The notes: generated by a model not told the origin, from the letters alone. Counted from the first letter of the stretch, positions 21,742 to 32,437 are shown. The stretch: DNA of 64,000 nucleotides from Acytostelium subglobosum LB1 (GCF_000787575.1 NW_012236519.1:372001-436000), one strand, 5' to 3'. A program made the numbers and translations.

Positions 21742-22232
21742 CTATCCTAACACGAGTAGGAATAATATAACGACAGCGTTCATCAAGACAAGTGGAACTG
21801 TGTTGATTGATTGATTGATCGATTGAATGATTGATTGGAATGAATGATTGAATGAACGAATGAGCGATTGAGGTCGGACCAAGACCATGAATAAAGTGAT
21901 TGATGTTGTTAGTGATGAGCATTGAGTATCTAACCAATCAATCGTAGTTACATACTTCTGAAAAAGAATCGTAAGTTGTGTATCAGTGTTATACATTTGG
22001 CTTGGAATGAATCATAGTCCATATCGCTTCTAAGTCCCCATCCAACTAGATTATTGATTGATTGGTTGGTATAATGTTAGTAAGCTATCGCCATCTGTGA
22101 TCGACTGGCTAACTGACTGACTGATTGATAGGCAGTCAATGACATACTCTTATTCAAGAATCTTTCATTAAGGATTGCGATGGCATTGACAAATAAGAGA
22201 AAAGAGTTAAAGAATGTCAATATCGAGAACAT
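21742..22232 (-). CDS. ier3ip1: YOS1/IER3IP1 ER-Golgi transport protein
   Basis: Three small exons, 22232-22148, 22045-21956 and 21797-21742, joined in phase 1 both times, give a 76-residue protein, the family's size. It begins with a membrane segment containing the hallmark VNAIAILNERFL, continues with GWG (IGWGLRSDMD), and ends with a second membrane segment PLVLMNAVVILFLLVLG, matching the VNSIAIVLLLLFG end of IER3IP1. YOS1 works with Yip1/Yif1 in COPII vesicle transport between ER and Golgi. Both introns have ACTAAC branch-site motifs. Each exon is too short to be noticed as an ORF, so this gene is easily missed. Confidence 0.92.
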
Positions 22233-22693
22233 TCTTATCAATCTAAAGTTTATCTATCTATATATATATGTATATGTACAATTATTGTTTATTGTTGTTA
22301 TTATGATAACTACCTGATGTGATTTGAATGTGTAAAGACACTCTAAGTAACAGTGATGAACAACACCTTTGTTTGGTGACTCAACAAAAAAAAACACCTG
22401 TTCATTCACACTCTCTCAAACACACCACTGACAATGAAAAGAGATAATGAATGAGTGTGTGGGAGTGGTAGGACAAGTCCTAGGTGTAGACCATAAAAGG
22501 AAGTTGGAGATCCTCTAGCTTGCCCAAGGATAGTCCACCTCCTTGTAGAGACTGTGTCGGTTGTCCTCCTTCAATGTCCCAACCAAACATAACAAAGCTA
22601 GCCCTCATTCTTTTATACAACAAACATACAAACAAACAACTAACAACAAATAATTAAATATCTTATATATTCAAACAACAATACAGAAAGAAA
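22233..22693. other. Promoter region of the small helix-protein gene
   Basis: Between YOS1 (minus) and the next gene (plus). It contains CACTCTAAGTAACA at 22339-22352, an exact 14-mer that recurs upstream of the cysteine proteinase (25281-25294). An A-run (22385-22394), CT/CA-rich and GT-rich patches, and a CATAAAAGG element near 22492 precede an A/C-rich leader typical of well-expressed dictyostelid genes. Confidence 0.5.
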
Positions 22694-23107
22694 ATGGACG
22701 CAGAGTCTGCCAAACCACAAGAGAACAAGATGGAGGAGGAGACAACTACCAACACTGCTGCAGCAGAGACTCAGTCTGGAGAGTCAGTGACTGAACAATT
22801 CCAAAAGATTGGCACAGACATTAAGGAGTCGGCAAAGGAGTTTGGCACTGATATGCATCAACATCTAAGTGAGACTGGTCAGACCATTGGTGAGAAGATG
22901 ACCTCTGTTGCCCATAGTGTTGGTGAGGCCCTCAGCCAAGCTTGGGAAGGTACCAAGTCGGTGTTCCACTCAACAATGGAAGGACTTCATGAGACTGGTG
23001 AGAAGGTCAAGGAGACTGCCCATGAGAAGTTTAGCTCACCTGACAAGGTAGAGGTGACCACTCATACAACTGAAGAGAAGGACAAAGCTACAACTGTTAC
23101 TGAGTAG
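22694..23107 (+). CDS. Small amphipathic-helix (LEA/apolipoprotein-like) protein
   Basis: Single-exon, 137 residues, no signal peptide and no Cys. After an acidic/Thr-rich N-terminus come four or so 11-residue-type amphipathic repeats (FQKIGTDIKESAKEFGTDM, HQHLSETGQTIGEKM, VGEALSQAWEGTKSVF, MEGLHETGEKVKETA). This pattern occurs in late-embryogenesis-abundant proteins, apolipoproteins and lipid-droplet proteins, all of which coat membranes or protect against desiccation. The same helix style, on a much larger scale, is found in the 879-residue gene at 35562. A strong-looking leader suggests high expression. The exact role is not readable. Confidence 0.7.
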   Translation: MDAESAKPQENKMEEETTTNTAAAETQSGESVTEQFQKIGTDIKESAKEFGTDMHQHLSETGQTIGEKMTSVAHSVGEALSQAWEGTKSVFHSTMEGLHETGEKVKETAHEKFSSPDKVEVTTHTTEEKDKATTVTE

Positions 23108-23372
23108 TAAAGGTGGTACAAACAATAAATCAAGATTAATGTTGAGAATGTATATACATTAGAGTCATGGGGTAGCTCCAAGCACATCTCTTGAACATCT
23201 GTCTCATCATTCAATCAAACAATAAATATTAATCTCAATGATGTCTAATTAATCCTAATATGCAAACTTCCTCAACGAAGTACAATGTGTCATTTATCTA
23301 GACGGACAGATATTTATTGTTCCATCATATATTTGTTCATGTCCATGATATCACAATTCTAATATTAGAATA

Positions 23373-23540
23373 TACTTTAGTAATTACTTTGGCAATCACA
23401 ATAGGACACCTTGGCCAATACTATGGCACCAACCATTGTATACTTTGGCGATTGACACCTATTTGTATACTTTGATTTACCTGTAATTGAAAAAAGTAAA
23501 TATTCGACCCTAGTAATTGCCATTGTAATTACCAAAGTAC
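23373..23540. repeat. Foldback (inverted-repeat) element, copy 1
   Basis: The left arm begins TACTTTAGTAATTAC (23373) and continues TTTGGCAATCACAATAGG; the right arm (23507-23539), read on the other strand, begins TACTTTGGTAATTAC and continues AATGGCAATTACTAGGG. The arms match over about 30 bases with a few differences, around a loop of about 100 bases that itself has further ACTTTGG-type pieces. The arm sequence is shared with the element at 26109-26187, so this is a repeat family, perhaps a decayed MITE. No coding capacity. Confidence 0.5.
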
Positions 23541-23925
23541 ACTATTGAGTAGTCAAGTAAACCCAAACTATTGGTCATTGTATTCATGTGGTCTTGTCAT
23601 GATGGTCACTACCGTACTGGTCTCTTTGTTTGGATCACCACAACAACCACCCCACGAAAACTAGATCACAACTATCATACATACCGCCGCAACATTCAGA
23701 AGGTATTCTTGATGTTTGGTTTACAACAATCAAGTTTGTCGAGGTAACTAAGGTAGTGGTTGTCACTGTAGATGTTGGAGTGATTGATGATGTTCCCTTT
23801 TCTGTTGTTGTGGCTGGCATCAAACTCGATGATGTTGCCCTTTGTCGAATTAACAGTTGGCGAATCACTAAACTTGGGAATGTACGCCGGCGGTCCTTCT
23901 TTATACAGACATGGTGTATTATAAT

Positions 23926-23990
23926 CTTCAGATATCCTTGCTCTCCCGTGCAGCGCTCCAGGAATTCTTCACTATCCATTATTGCCACTC
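23926..23990 (-). pseudogene. Relic of a cysteine proteinase 3' exon
   Basis: About 60 bases nearly identical to the part of the neighbouring proteinase gene that encodes the active-site Asn segment (bases 24120-24180, WIVKNSWGAAWGEQGYLKI). A small length change shifts the frame within the copy, and similarity stops sharply at both ends (before TGGATAGTG and after CTGAAGATTAT on the minus strand). It is a short duplicated or leftover piece of a papain-family gene, lying just downstream of the intact one in the same orientation. Confidence 0.75.
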
Positions 23991-24065
23991 ATTTTTCCAA
24001 TTTTTTTGTCTGGAAAAGAATAATTTATTGTGATGGAAACATCAAATGACTCGATAGGAAGTCGA

Positions 24066-25209
24066 TTAGACGATGGAGGAGGTAACGAAGGTGTTGAGTC
24101 CACACTCGCCGACGCCTCTCATAATCTTCAGATATCCTTGCTCTCCCCATGCAGCGCCCCAGGAATTCTTCACTATCCAATATGGCTTTGTTCCGCCGCT
24201 TGGGAGATTCTCCTCAGAGTATCCAACGATCAAAATACCGTGATCCAATGACTTGCCACATGGGAAATCAAAGACTCCACCAATGTAGAACTGCCATTCG
24301 ACGGCATCAGCAGCAATGGCGAGTGGGCCGTGCTGGGCGAGGTAAGCAGCCATTTGGGTCTCGTTCTGGGAGACAAAGGTGAAGTTGGAGATCTTGGCAC
24401 CAATGTTGGCAGCGTTAAAGTTGCAGGTCTCATCCTTGGCCTTGTATGGGTATGACTCCTCAGTGTCAATACCTCCGGTCTTGATGATGTAGGTGTAGGC
24501 GTTTGGCTGCAAACCACCGTTGCATCCATCATCACATGAGTTCTGACCCTGGTAGATCATGCACTCGTGATCACAGTCGACCAAGTTGGACTCAGAGAGA
24601 CCAGTCAAGGTGTTTCCGGCAAGGAACCATTGACCCTCAACGTTTCCAGTGGTGGAGAAGGACCAGCATGAACCACATTGACCTTGGTTCTTGACTGGGG
24701 TGACGGCACCCTTGGTTCTCCAGTCGACAGCGGTTGGGATGTCATCAACTGGGAGATCCTCAGCAACGACGGCATTATCTGGACGGACGGCCTGGACGGC
24801 GTTCAAGTAGTACTTTCTGAACTCAGCCTGGTTCATGTCGGCAAACTCGGTGACACCGAATTGGGCGGTGGACTCCAACTGCTCAGACTTCTTGTTCAAG
24901 GCGTTGATGTTCTTCAAGTTGGCCTTGAAGGTGGCGAAACGAGCAGAGTACTCCTCAGAGGTGTACTGCTTGTTGAACTTGCTTTGGTAGAGTTGGAATT
25001 GGCGCTCCTCTGTTTATGTTTGAGTTTGGGGTTGGGAGAGAGAGAGAGATATGATAGAGAGAGGTATAAAGAGATGGTATTGATTGTTAGTATGATTGTT
25101 CATTCATTCAATCAATCAATCATGATTGACAATACATACCAGTGGAGAGCTTCTTGGCAGCAGCCAAGGCAACCAACATAATGACAACCAAGATGACGGC
25201 GGATCTCAT
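24066..25209 (-). CDS. cprA: Papain-family cysteine proteinase (CP1-like)
   Basis: Exons 25209-25140 and 25009-24066, phase 1, 337 residues. A signal peptide (MRSAVILVVIMLVALAAA) leads into a propeptide with ERFNIN-type spacing, then the mature enzyme starts near IPTAVDWR. The active site is complete: Gln and Cys in NQGQCGSCWSFS, His in SLDHGILIVGY, Asn in VKNSWG. The VDCDHECM and CNGGLQPNAY blocks match Dictyostelium cysteine proteinase 1 closely, including NFTFVSQNET and EWQFYIGGVF. It acts in lysosomes or is secreted, degrading protein during feeding and development. The intron has ACTAAC. A short relic of its 3' end lies just downstream. Confidence 0.92.
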
Positions 25210-26552
25210 TGTTATAATGTGTGTATTTGTTAATAAAGTAAACTTGAATAGTTATGAATTAAACTTGGTGTTTGCAGCTTCACTCTAAGTAACAATCCTT
25301 CCGTCAATCGGTCAGAGTGTACCATACCCTAGGCTTGCATTGGTCCTCCAACACACACTCACACACAACTTACAATTCAAATCCTATTTCCTACCAAACA
25401 AAATAAAATAAAATAAATTATAATTGAATTGTTAGGGTTGTTTGTATCAATTAATGGCCCACCATTGGGTTGAATGTGAAGGAATCTAGATATTCATTAC
25501 TTTTGATTTTGTGTGTGAAGGTTGTGTGCTGTCAAGTTTGGAAGCACATAAGTCGGAATCCCATCCGAAGAATGTGTGGTAGTGTCAGAGACGGCTTCAT
25601 TGCCCCCCATTGGAAGGGAGACACGGCGTAGATTCTCCTTTTGGAAATTTCATTATCCTTTTATTTACACGTACCGTCACGAGTAATAATGATGCTTGAA
25701 GATAAGGAAACAGATAGAGAGAGTAGAGGACACGTGCCCATTCTAACCTTTCAGGGCTGTACCATTGATGGTTCCCTTTGGGCTTGCAATAACAACTCCC
25801 GTCCCGATCATTCCCTCTATCAGTTCGGTCCGTCAGTTCGTCATGTGTGTGTGATATTGCATTGGCTCAGACTGCGATTAGTAGATTCAATTTGAATCGT
25901 GTGTTTACTTTAGCTTAACTGTACAGATAAAATGTGATGTGCTCATCCATGATTGATTGATTGATTGAAGCAATCAAAGAGCAGACCAGTACTACGTGAT
26001 GGAAGACTTTGGAAACAGCGAGATCATGACCAGTCAATAGAGTCTTCCTTTGGCCTACAACAAATAGAGATACAACTCCTGAAGGATGTTGTTGTCTCAT
26101 TGACATCACCACAATTGGCGCTCTAACAAGATACTTTGGTAAGTAAGGCAATTGCCAAAGTACACCATGATGAGTGTCAATTGTGGTTTATGTTTGGTGT
26201 TCTCTGCCCTGTCTACCAACTATGCTTGCGAGTAGATTGTACTGTCGAATGTTTGAAGTGAACCTCCAAAATGATAAGAGTTAATAAGTTTGAGAATTAA
26301 GTATTATTACTGCTTTCAGGAGAAGTATGTTATCATGATCTTCGTTGTGTCGATGCAGCCCTGAAATGAAATATGAACGGACTTCGAATACTAAATCAAA
26401 ATAAAATAGATGGGAGGAAAAACGAACGAAGGTTTGATTGAATGAGTGTGGTGAAGACATACACACTTATGTTCTCTCTTATCTCTTTAGTTTATTATTA
26501 TTAACATACATATATATATTCATTCATTCATACATATACATACTATACTATA
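25210..26552. other. Long intergenic region with foldback element
   Basis: Between the proteinase (minus) and DDX54 (plus). It has the CACTCTAAGTAACA motif at 25281-25294, a CA-rich tract near 25360, and the foldback element at 26109-26187. Open stretches here are short and featureless; no exon or RNA gene is supported. Confidence 0.5.
26109..26187. repeat. Foldback (inverted-repeat) element, copy 2
   Basis: Two nested pairs of arms: ACCACAATTG (26109) with CAATTGTGGT (about 26178) outside, and TACTTTGGTAA (26132) with TTGCCAAAGTA (26152) inside. The two halves align along their whole length (about 32 bases each) with modest differences, so the element is one imperfect palindrome of about 79 bases. 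The inner arm TACTTTGGTAA...GGCAATT is the same as in the element at 23373-23540. Confidence 0.6.
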
Positions 26553-29500
26553 ATGGATATAAAACTTAGAAATAAGAAAGGCCTTACAAAGGCAAAACAG
26601 ACACAGAACAAGTACCTTCAAAGAAAACAACAAGATTCAAAAGAGTACAAGAAACAACAGTTGTTACAAGAGAGGTCATTGGCCAATGGTACAGAAGAGT
26701 TACAAACAAAGAAGGATAATAAGAAGAAGGTGTCAAGTGATGTCGCTGTACCTGGTCTAAAGATCAAGGCCGACCTAAAGGACGTCTCGGCCAAGTGGGC
26801 AATGACTTCATCATTCTTTGACAAGGCAATTGGTGACGATGTCAACAACGATATGTTTGAGAACAATCTGGACATTAATGATAACTTTGACACAAAGATA
26901 TTTGGTGATCAAGATGACGATGATGAAGATGACGAGATCATGCAGGGCGACGACGACGAGTTGGGACTGGACCTCGAGTACAACGATGATGCTATGGACA
27001 GCGACGACGATAATGACAATGATCTTGATGGTGAAAATGACTATGAGGGCATTGATATGTCCGATAACGATGACATCCAAGAAGATGGCAACAACGACGA
27101 ACAAGTCGCACCAAAGTCAAAGAAATCCGCTGCGAAAAAGGATGCATCCTCTGAGGATGCCTCATCATTCCCCTCAATCAAGGATGGATCTGTGGACTTT
27201 GGCGGTGCCGAGGAGGAGGACGAAGAGGGTGGCAAGAAGAAGAAGAAGAAGGTATCTGGTGGAGGCTTCCAGGGAATGGATCTGCACAAGTCACTTTTCA
27301 AGGCAATCGTGCGCAAGGGATTCAAGGTACCAACGCCCATCCAGAGAAAGACCATCCCATTGATTATGGCTGGCAGTGATGTGGTGGCCATGGCCAGAAC
27401 AGGTTCTGGAAAGACCGCTGCATTCGTCATCCCAATGATCCAACGTCTGGCCGAGCATTCAATGAAGGTTGGCTGCAGGGCCATCGTACTCTCTCCCACC
27501 AGAGAGCTTGCCATCCAGACCTACAAAGTCATCAAGGACTTCACCTATGGCAGCACCCTTAGATCATGTCTAATTGTTGGAGGTGATAGTATGGATGATC
27601 AGTTCTCAGAGTTGGCCAGGAATCCAGATATGTAAGTGACCATGGTCACTCATTCAATCAATCAATCAATGACAACAACTTACTAACCACGATACACTCA
27701 CCATCATAGTATCGTTGCCACACCAGGTCGTCTGATTCATCACTTGCAAGAGGTCGGAATGAGTCTGTTCTCTGTGGAGTATATTGTGTTTGATGAGGCT
27801 GATAGACTGTTTGAAATGGGTTTCCAACAACAACTCCAGGATATCGTCTCAAAGCTTGGTGACAACCGTCAATCACTCTTGTTCAGTGCTACCCTACCAT
27901 CCATGTTGGTGGACTTTGTCCGTGCTGGTCTTTCCAATCCAATCCTTGTTCGTCTAGACAGTGACACCAAGATAAGTGAGAACCTTGCAGTATGTATATT
28001 TGTTATAACATCCCTCATTCATTCAATCAATTACTAACCAATCAATCAATGGATACATGTATAGTTGTCATTCTTTACAGTTAGACATGATGAGAAGTTT
28101 GCTGCACTGTTATACTTGTTGAAGGAGGTGATTGGCGAGCAACAACCTACTATAGTGTTCGTCTCTACAAAGTATCATGTGGAGTATCTTAGTATTCTCC
28201 TTAAACTGGCCAATATAGACAACACAATCATTCACGGTCATTTGGATCCAGTGGCTCGTAAGATCAACCTGGCCAAGTTCAGATCCAATGTGATCAGTGT
28301 CATGATCGTCACTGATATTGCCGCACGTGGTATTGATATCCCGCTGCTGGACAATGTCATCAACTTTGATTTCCCTCCCAAGGAGAAGATCTTTGTCCAC
28401 AGAGTTGGTAGAGTTGCCAGAGCTGGACGTCGTGGAACTGCCTACTCTCTCGTGTCCTCTGATGAGGTACCATACATGCTGGATCTGCATCTCTACCTGG
28501 CCAGGAAGCTAAACAACAAGTTGGAGGCAGGACAGAGTCTGGATGACCTCACATGTTCATTCTATGGAAACATTCCACAACAATTGATCGATATAGAGAA
28601 TGAGTTTGTCAAGATCAAGAAGGTCGAGTGTGCCGAGCTTGTAAGTTCATCCATTCATTCAATCAATCAATCTATCAACCTCACTGACCAACTCAATCAA
28701 TCAATTTGTAGGCATCAATGAACAACACAATCAACAATGCACACAAGAAGTTTGTTAGGACTAGACCTGGAGCATCACATGAGTCCAACAAGAGAGCCAA
28801 GGTGTTGAGCAAACAGTTATTGCATCCAGCTATGGTGGACAAGATTGATTCTTCAGAGGTGGAGAGGAACAACTTTGTAAACTCACTCAAGGCATTCAGA
28901 CCTGCTCAGACCGTGTTTGAACTCGAGATGAAGAAGGCAAGAGACGCAACCAGTGCCCTGGTCATGAAGGAGAAGAGAAGAGTGCACAGCCATACAATCG
29001 ATCGTAGAGCCAAACGATTGGAGATGGAGGAGGCTGCAAGGTTGGTTCAAGAGGACGACACTATCGATCAACAGGCACAGCTTCAACTGCAACAGGCCGA
29101 GTTGGCCAAGAAGAGAAAGAGGAGCGAGGAAGACAGTGATGCAGATGAGGACGAGGGCGCCGACGACCAAGACAACTACCTGGCGAGCATAGACAGAGCC
29201 AACAAAAGTGGCAAGGAGATTGCCAGCGAGTTGTTGGAGAGACAAAAGAAGTTGGCACTGCAGCAACAACAGAATGGATACAGTGTGACGATTGACGACT
29301 CGTCATCAGGAGACGTGGCTACCAACGCCAAGAAGAAGACCAGGACATCGTCCAAGGACGAGAAGTTCTTCATGTCCTCAACACCATCCAACTTCTACGA
29401 GGAGCGCGCACTCAGTGTCACATCCAACCTGTCCAAGGACGACGAGGTCAACCTCAACCCAGACGACGATCGCCACAAGAAGATCGGAGGCACGATGAAG

Positions 29501-30049
29501 TGGGACAGAAAGAAGGGCAAGTTCGTCGGTGTCCAGAAGGACGAGTCACAAAAGAAGAAGAACTTGGTGAGGAACGAAGCCGGTGTGCTGATCGACGTCA
29601 GCAAGTCCAACAAGAACGCATACGAGGACTGGAAGAAGAAGACCAGATCTAGAATCCAGCGCACAGGCGAGGAGGAGAACCACAGACTGCAGCCCAACCA
29701 GAAGGATTACGTGCCAATGCAATGGAGAGGAAAGAAGGGCTCCAAGGAGAAGGAGGAGCGCGAGTCCAGCGGTGGACTGGTTGGCAAGAAGGCCAAGCGT
29801 CCAGAGGTCAAGAGCAAGTTCGATATCCAGAGAGAGCGTAACGAGAAGGACAGAAAGATGAAGGTCAACAAGTCCAAGGGTCCAGGTGCCAGCGCCGGTG
29901 GCGGTGGCGGAGGCAGAGGTGGCGGACGTGGTGGCAGAGGTGGTGGTCGCGGAGGCGGCGGCGGCGGTCGTGGTGGTGGTGGTCGTGGAGGAGGTGGTGG
30001 CCGTGGAGGTGGCGGTGGCCGTGGAGGAAGTGGAAGGAGAGGAAAGTAA
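26553..30049 (+). CDS. ddx54: DEAD-box RNA helicase DDX54/Dbp10
   Basis: Exons 26553-27631, 27710-27989, 28065-28640 and 28712-30049, 1,090 residues. It is an ATP-dependent RNA helicase for 60S ribosome assembly in the nucleolus. After a basic start and very acidic region come the Q motif (GFKVPTPIQ), Walker A (ARTGSGKT, about residue 288), PTRELA, DEAD ([13 protein letters not shown]), SAT (LLFSATLP) and the Dbp10-specific motif VI ([11 protein letters not shown]). The C-terminal half has the Dbp10CT-type region ([14 protein letters not shown]...YEDWKKKT) and ends in a Gly/Arg-rich RGG tail of about 50 residues. All three introns have a CTAAC or close match (CTGAC in the last). It is convergent with POP7, with 138 bases between stops. 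Confidence 0.95.
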
Positions 30050-30187
30050 TAATAATATTAATAGTAATAAGAATAAACAACGCCATTGGCGCATCATTGT
30101 CGTTGCAAGATGTACAAGGAATATGAAGTAATTTAATCGGTTGCTTTAGTTTGGCCCGTTGATGAGGAGGAGTAGCCAACTACTCTC

Positions 30188-30905
30188 TCACCGTTTGATA
30201 AGCTTGATGTGGATAGCAGAGCAATGTCTAATCTTTGTTACTGAGTCTAGGTACTAAAGTTGGCGGTGCGTTAGTTCCTTTCTTCGTTCGAGCGTACCAT
30301 GACCTAATCAATCAACATACTTCAACATTGGGATCATAGTGATCTAGTATCTCTTCGGTTGTTGTGCTTGGTGAAAGGACAAGGCCATCTACATGTCGTT
30401 GCAAGTATAATGACAACTTGATGGCAGGCATTATTGCTGCCCCAAGTCCATGTATACTGATCTCTTTGGCACTGTAGATATGATGGTTTGTTAGTCAGTG
30501 TTACGTGCATAAGTGTCTCCACTGCACAAACCTACCCTTGTAGGAGCAACAACTTCTTTGCTCGTTTAACGTAATATATAAACTTGCCATTCGTTGACAA
30601 GTAGATGTCGTTCTTGTTGGCATGAGGTCGTTGAACAGCCCTTCTCATGTATGAGTCTGTCGTGACGAAGAGGTAGGTTAGATCCAATTGCTTGATTGAA
30701 TGATTGAATGACTGATTGATTGATTGATTGATAACCTACACAAATCAGGGTCTTGAGTCAAGTCCTCCTCTACATCATCAGTATCATTATTATCGACCTG
30801 TATTGAATCATAATCTAAAGTATCATCATCGTCCCCATCAACATGGTCATCATTAGCTATATCATCGACCATCGCATCCTTATTCTTCTTCTTTGTCTTT
30901 GGCAT
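30188..30905 (-). CDS. pop7: RNase P/MRP protein subunit POP7 (RPP20)
   Basis: Four exons, 30905-30740, 30656-30536, 30471-30321 and 30253-30188, giving 167 residues. The Alba-like core is clear: NKNDIYLSTNGKFIYYVKRA, then KEISIHGLGAAIMPAIKLSLY, and the end DSVTKIRHCSAIHIKLIKR, each matching human RPP20 (PNDIYV, SEIYIHGLGLAI, RIRNNSAIHIRV). With RPP25/POP6 it binds the P3 loop of RNase P and MRP RNA for tRNA and rRNA processing. The N-terminal exon is a species-specific, extremely acidic stretch. The first junction (donor GTAGGT at 30739, acceptor before 30656) was chosen for phase and its CTAAC; the later junctions are firm. Confidence 0.9.
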
Positions 30906-31313
30906 ATCTATTATAGTTCATTATGATTATGGTTCGTTGCAGACTACACTCGTCAAACAAATGTACACTGACCTGGTGATCTTTCAAATCTACCACATCC
31001 CCCATCCAGTTTTGTCAATGATTGATTGGAAGTATATGAATTGGCTCATGGTTCCAACTACAATCTTAATCAATAGACACTAACATATGGAGTTTATTGA
31101 TTGCTCAATTTGTAATTGATTACAAATAAACATTGAGATCATTAGAAAAAACGACTAATTAGATATTTTTATTTAATTTTATTCATTTAATTGATAATTT
31201 TGTGTGTTTGATCATCCTTTCATGAACATCTTGATGGGTGGGACCTGTTGGTACTTGAACCAGTAGTAGTCGACATTGAACAAATAATATACATACATAT
31301 AACAACAACAACA
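30906..31313. other. Divergent promoter region
   Basis: Between POP7 (minus) and the dehydrogenase (plus). AT-rich, with A/T runs near 31145-31200 and an ACAACA leader right before the ATG at 31314. Nothing else seen. Confidence 0.5.
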
Positions 31314-32321
31314 ATGTTCTCTTACATCACATCATTCTTCTTTTATATTGGTTTGATCACCATTGTATCCTATGCTAGTGAGTACTCAAACAATCGCATC
31401 AATCTCATCAATCGCTCGATCATATACTTACTAACTTACTTCTTAGTCCCATTGATATTGGCAGCATACAAGTGGGGCCCACAGGACTTGAAGAAGAAGT
31501 ACAATGCCAAGTGGGCTTTGGTCAGTGGTGCCAGCTCTGGTATCGGTAGAGCTGTTGCTACGAAGCTCGCTCAACAAGGCCTCAACGTTGTGTTGGTGGC
31601 ACTTGACGACGAGGCACTGAAGGGCACACACCAGTCGCTCTCCACTCAGTTCCCCAACCAGCAGTTCCGCGCTGTCGGCGTCAACTTGGGCCGTGCCGAC
31701 GAGACCTACGACTACATGCCAATCATCGAGAAGGCCACCAAGGACATCGATGTCCAGATCCTCATCAACAACGCTGGATACATTCAATTGTCCGCCTTCT
31801 TCCGTTCACCAATTGCTAAGCAGCTCGCCAACCTCGAGTGCAACATGATGTCACACGTCAAGTTGACCCACTTCTTCCTGTCCAAGATGGTGGAGAAGAA
31901 GCTCAAGGGTTGCATCACATTCACCAGCAGCCAGTCGGCCTTCTTCCCAGCACCAAGCTGCTCGACCTACGGAGGAGGCAAGGCTTTCCTCGCCGAGTTT
32001 GCCGCCTCGCTCGCCATTGAGTGCCACAACTACGGCATCGACGTGCTCTGCCTGATGTCTGGCCCAATCATGACACAGTTCTACGACAAGGCACCAAAGC
32101 TCAGCGCATTCAAGTTCTTCCACTCCATTTCAGACACACCGGACACTGCCGCCGACATCATGTTGAATGGAGTTGGACACATCACCTGGAGAGACAGTTC
32201 ATTGTTCACCATGGCCTCGCGTCTCGTCGTCAAGGTCATCGACATGAACCTCCTCATCGCCGGTATTGCCCGTGGCCAAGGTTTGTCCTCAGACTTTAAG
32301 AATCATCCAGAGTTACGTTAA
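31314..32321 (+). CDS. Membrane-anchored short-chain dehydrogenase
   Basis: Exons 31314-31377 and 31447-32321, 312 residues. The N-terminus is a hydrophobic anchor (MFSYITSFFFYIGLITIVSY), followed by a classical Rossmann fold: GASSGIG for NAD(P) binding (about residue 50), NNAG (about 130), and the active-site Ser with YGGGK (Tyr and Lys, about 185-190). The layout resembles ER ketoacyl-CoA/hydroxysteroid reductases (HSD17B12/HSDL1 type), so a lipid or steroid substrate is likely, but not proven. The 69-base intron (GTGAGT...ACTAAC...TTCTTAG) is a multiple of three without stops, so the unspliced reading stays open and would wrongly add 23 residues. The ATG with the ACAACA leader is preferred to the in-frame one upstream. 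Confidence 0.82.
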   Translation: MFSYITSFFFYIGLITIVSYASEYSNNRINLINRSIIYLLTYFLVPLILAAYKWGPQDLKKKYNAKWALVSGASSGIGRAVATKLAQQGLNVVLVALDDEALKGTHQSLSTQFPNQQFRAVGVNLGRADETYDYMPIIEKATKDIDVQILINNAGYIQLSAFFRSPIAKQLANLECNMMSHVKLTHFFLSKMVEKKLKGCITFTSSQSAFFPAPSCSTYGGGKAFLAEFAASLAIECHNYGIDVLCLMSGPIMTQFYDKAPKLSAFKFFHSISDTPDTAADIMLNGVGHITWRDSSLFTMASRLVVKVIDMNLLIAGIARGQGLSSDFKNHPELR

Positions 32322-32437
32322 GTCCATCGACCAATATTGAGCTGTATATCCAATAAAGTCACGCTCATGTTAATTGGTTCATCCACTGCCTAAGATAAAC
32401 ATGCATGATCGATGTGAGAACGTGAACACAAACAGTG

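Larger units (their letters stand above)
23108..24065. other. Intergenic with foldback repeat and proteinase relic
   Basis: No intact gene. The left part contains the foldback element at 23373-23540; the right part contains a short copied piece of the neighbouring cysteine proteinase (23926-23990). On the minus strand upstream of the relic a Thr-rich stretch stays open (about 23640-23920), which may be leftover coding sequence, but I cannot tie it to a gene. Confidence 0.5.
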
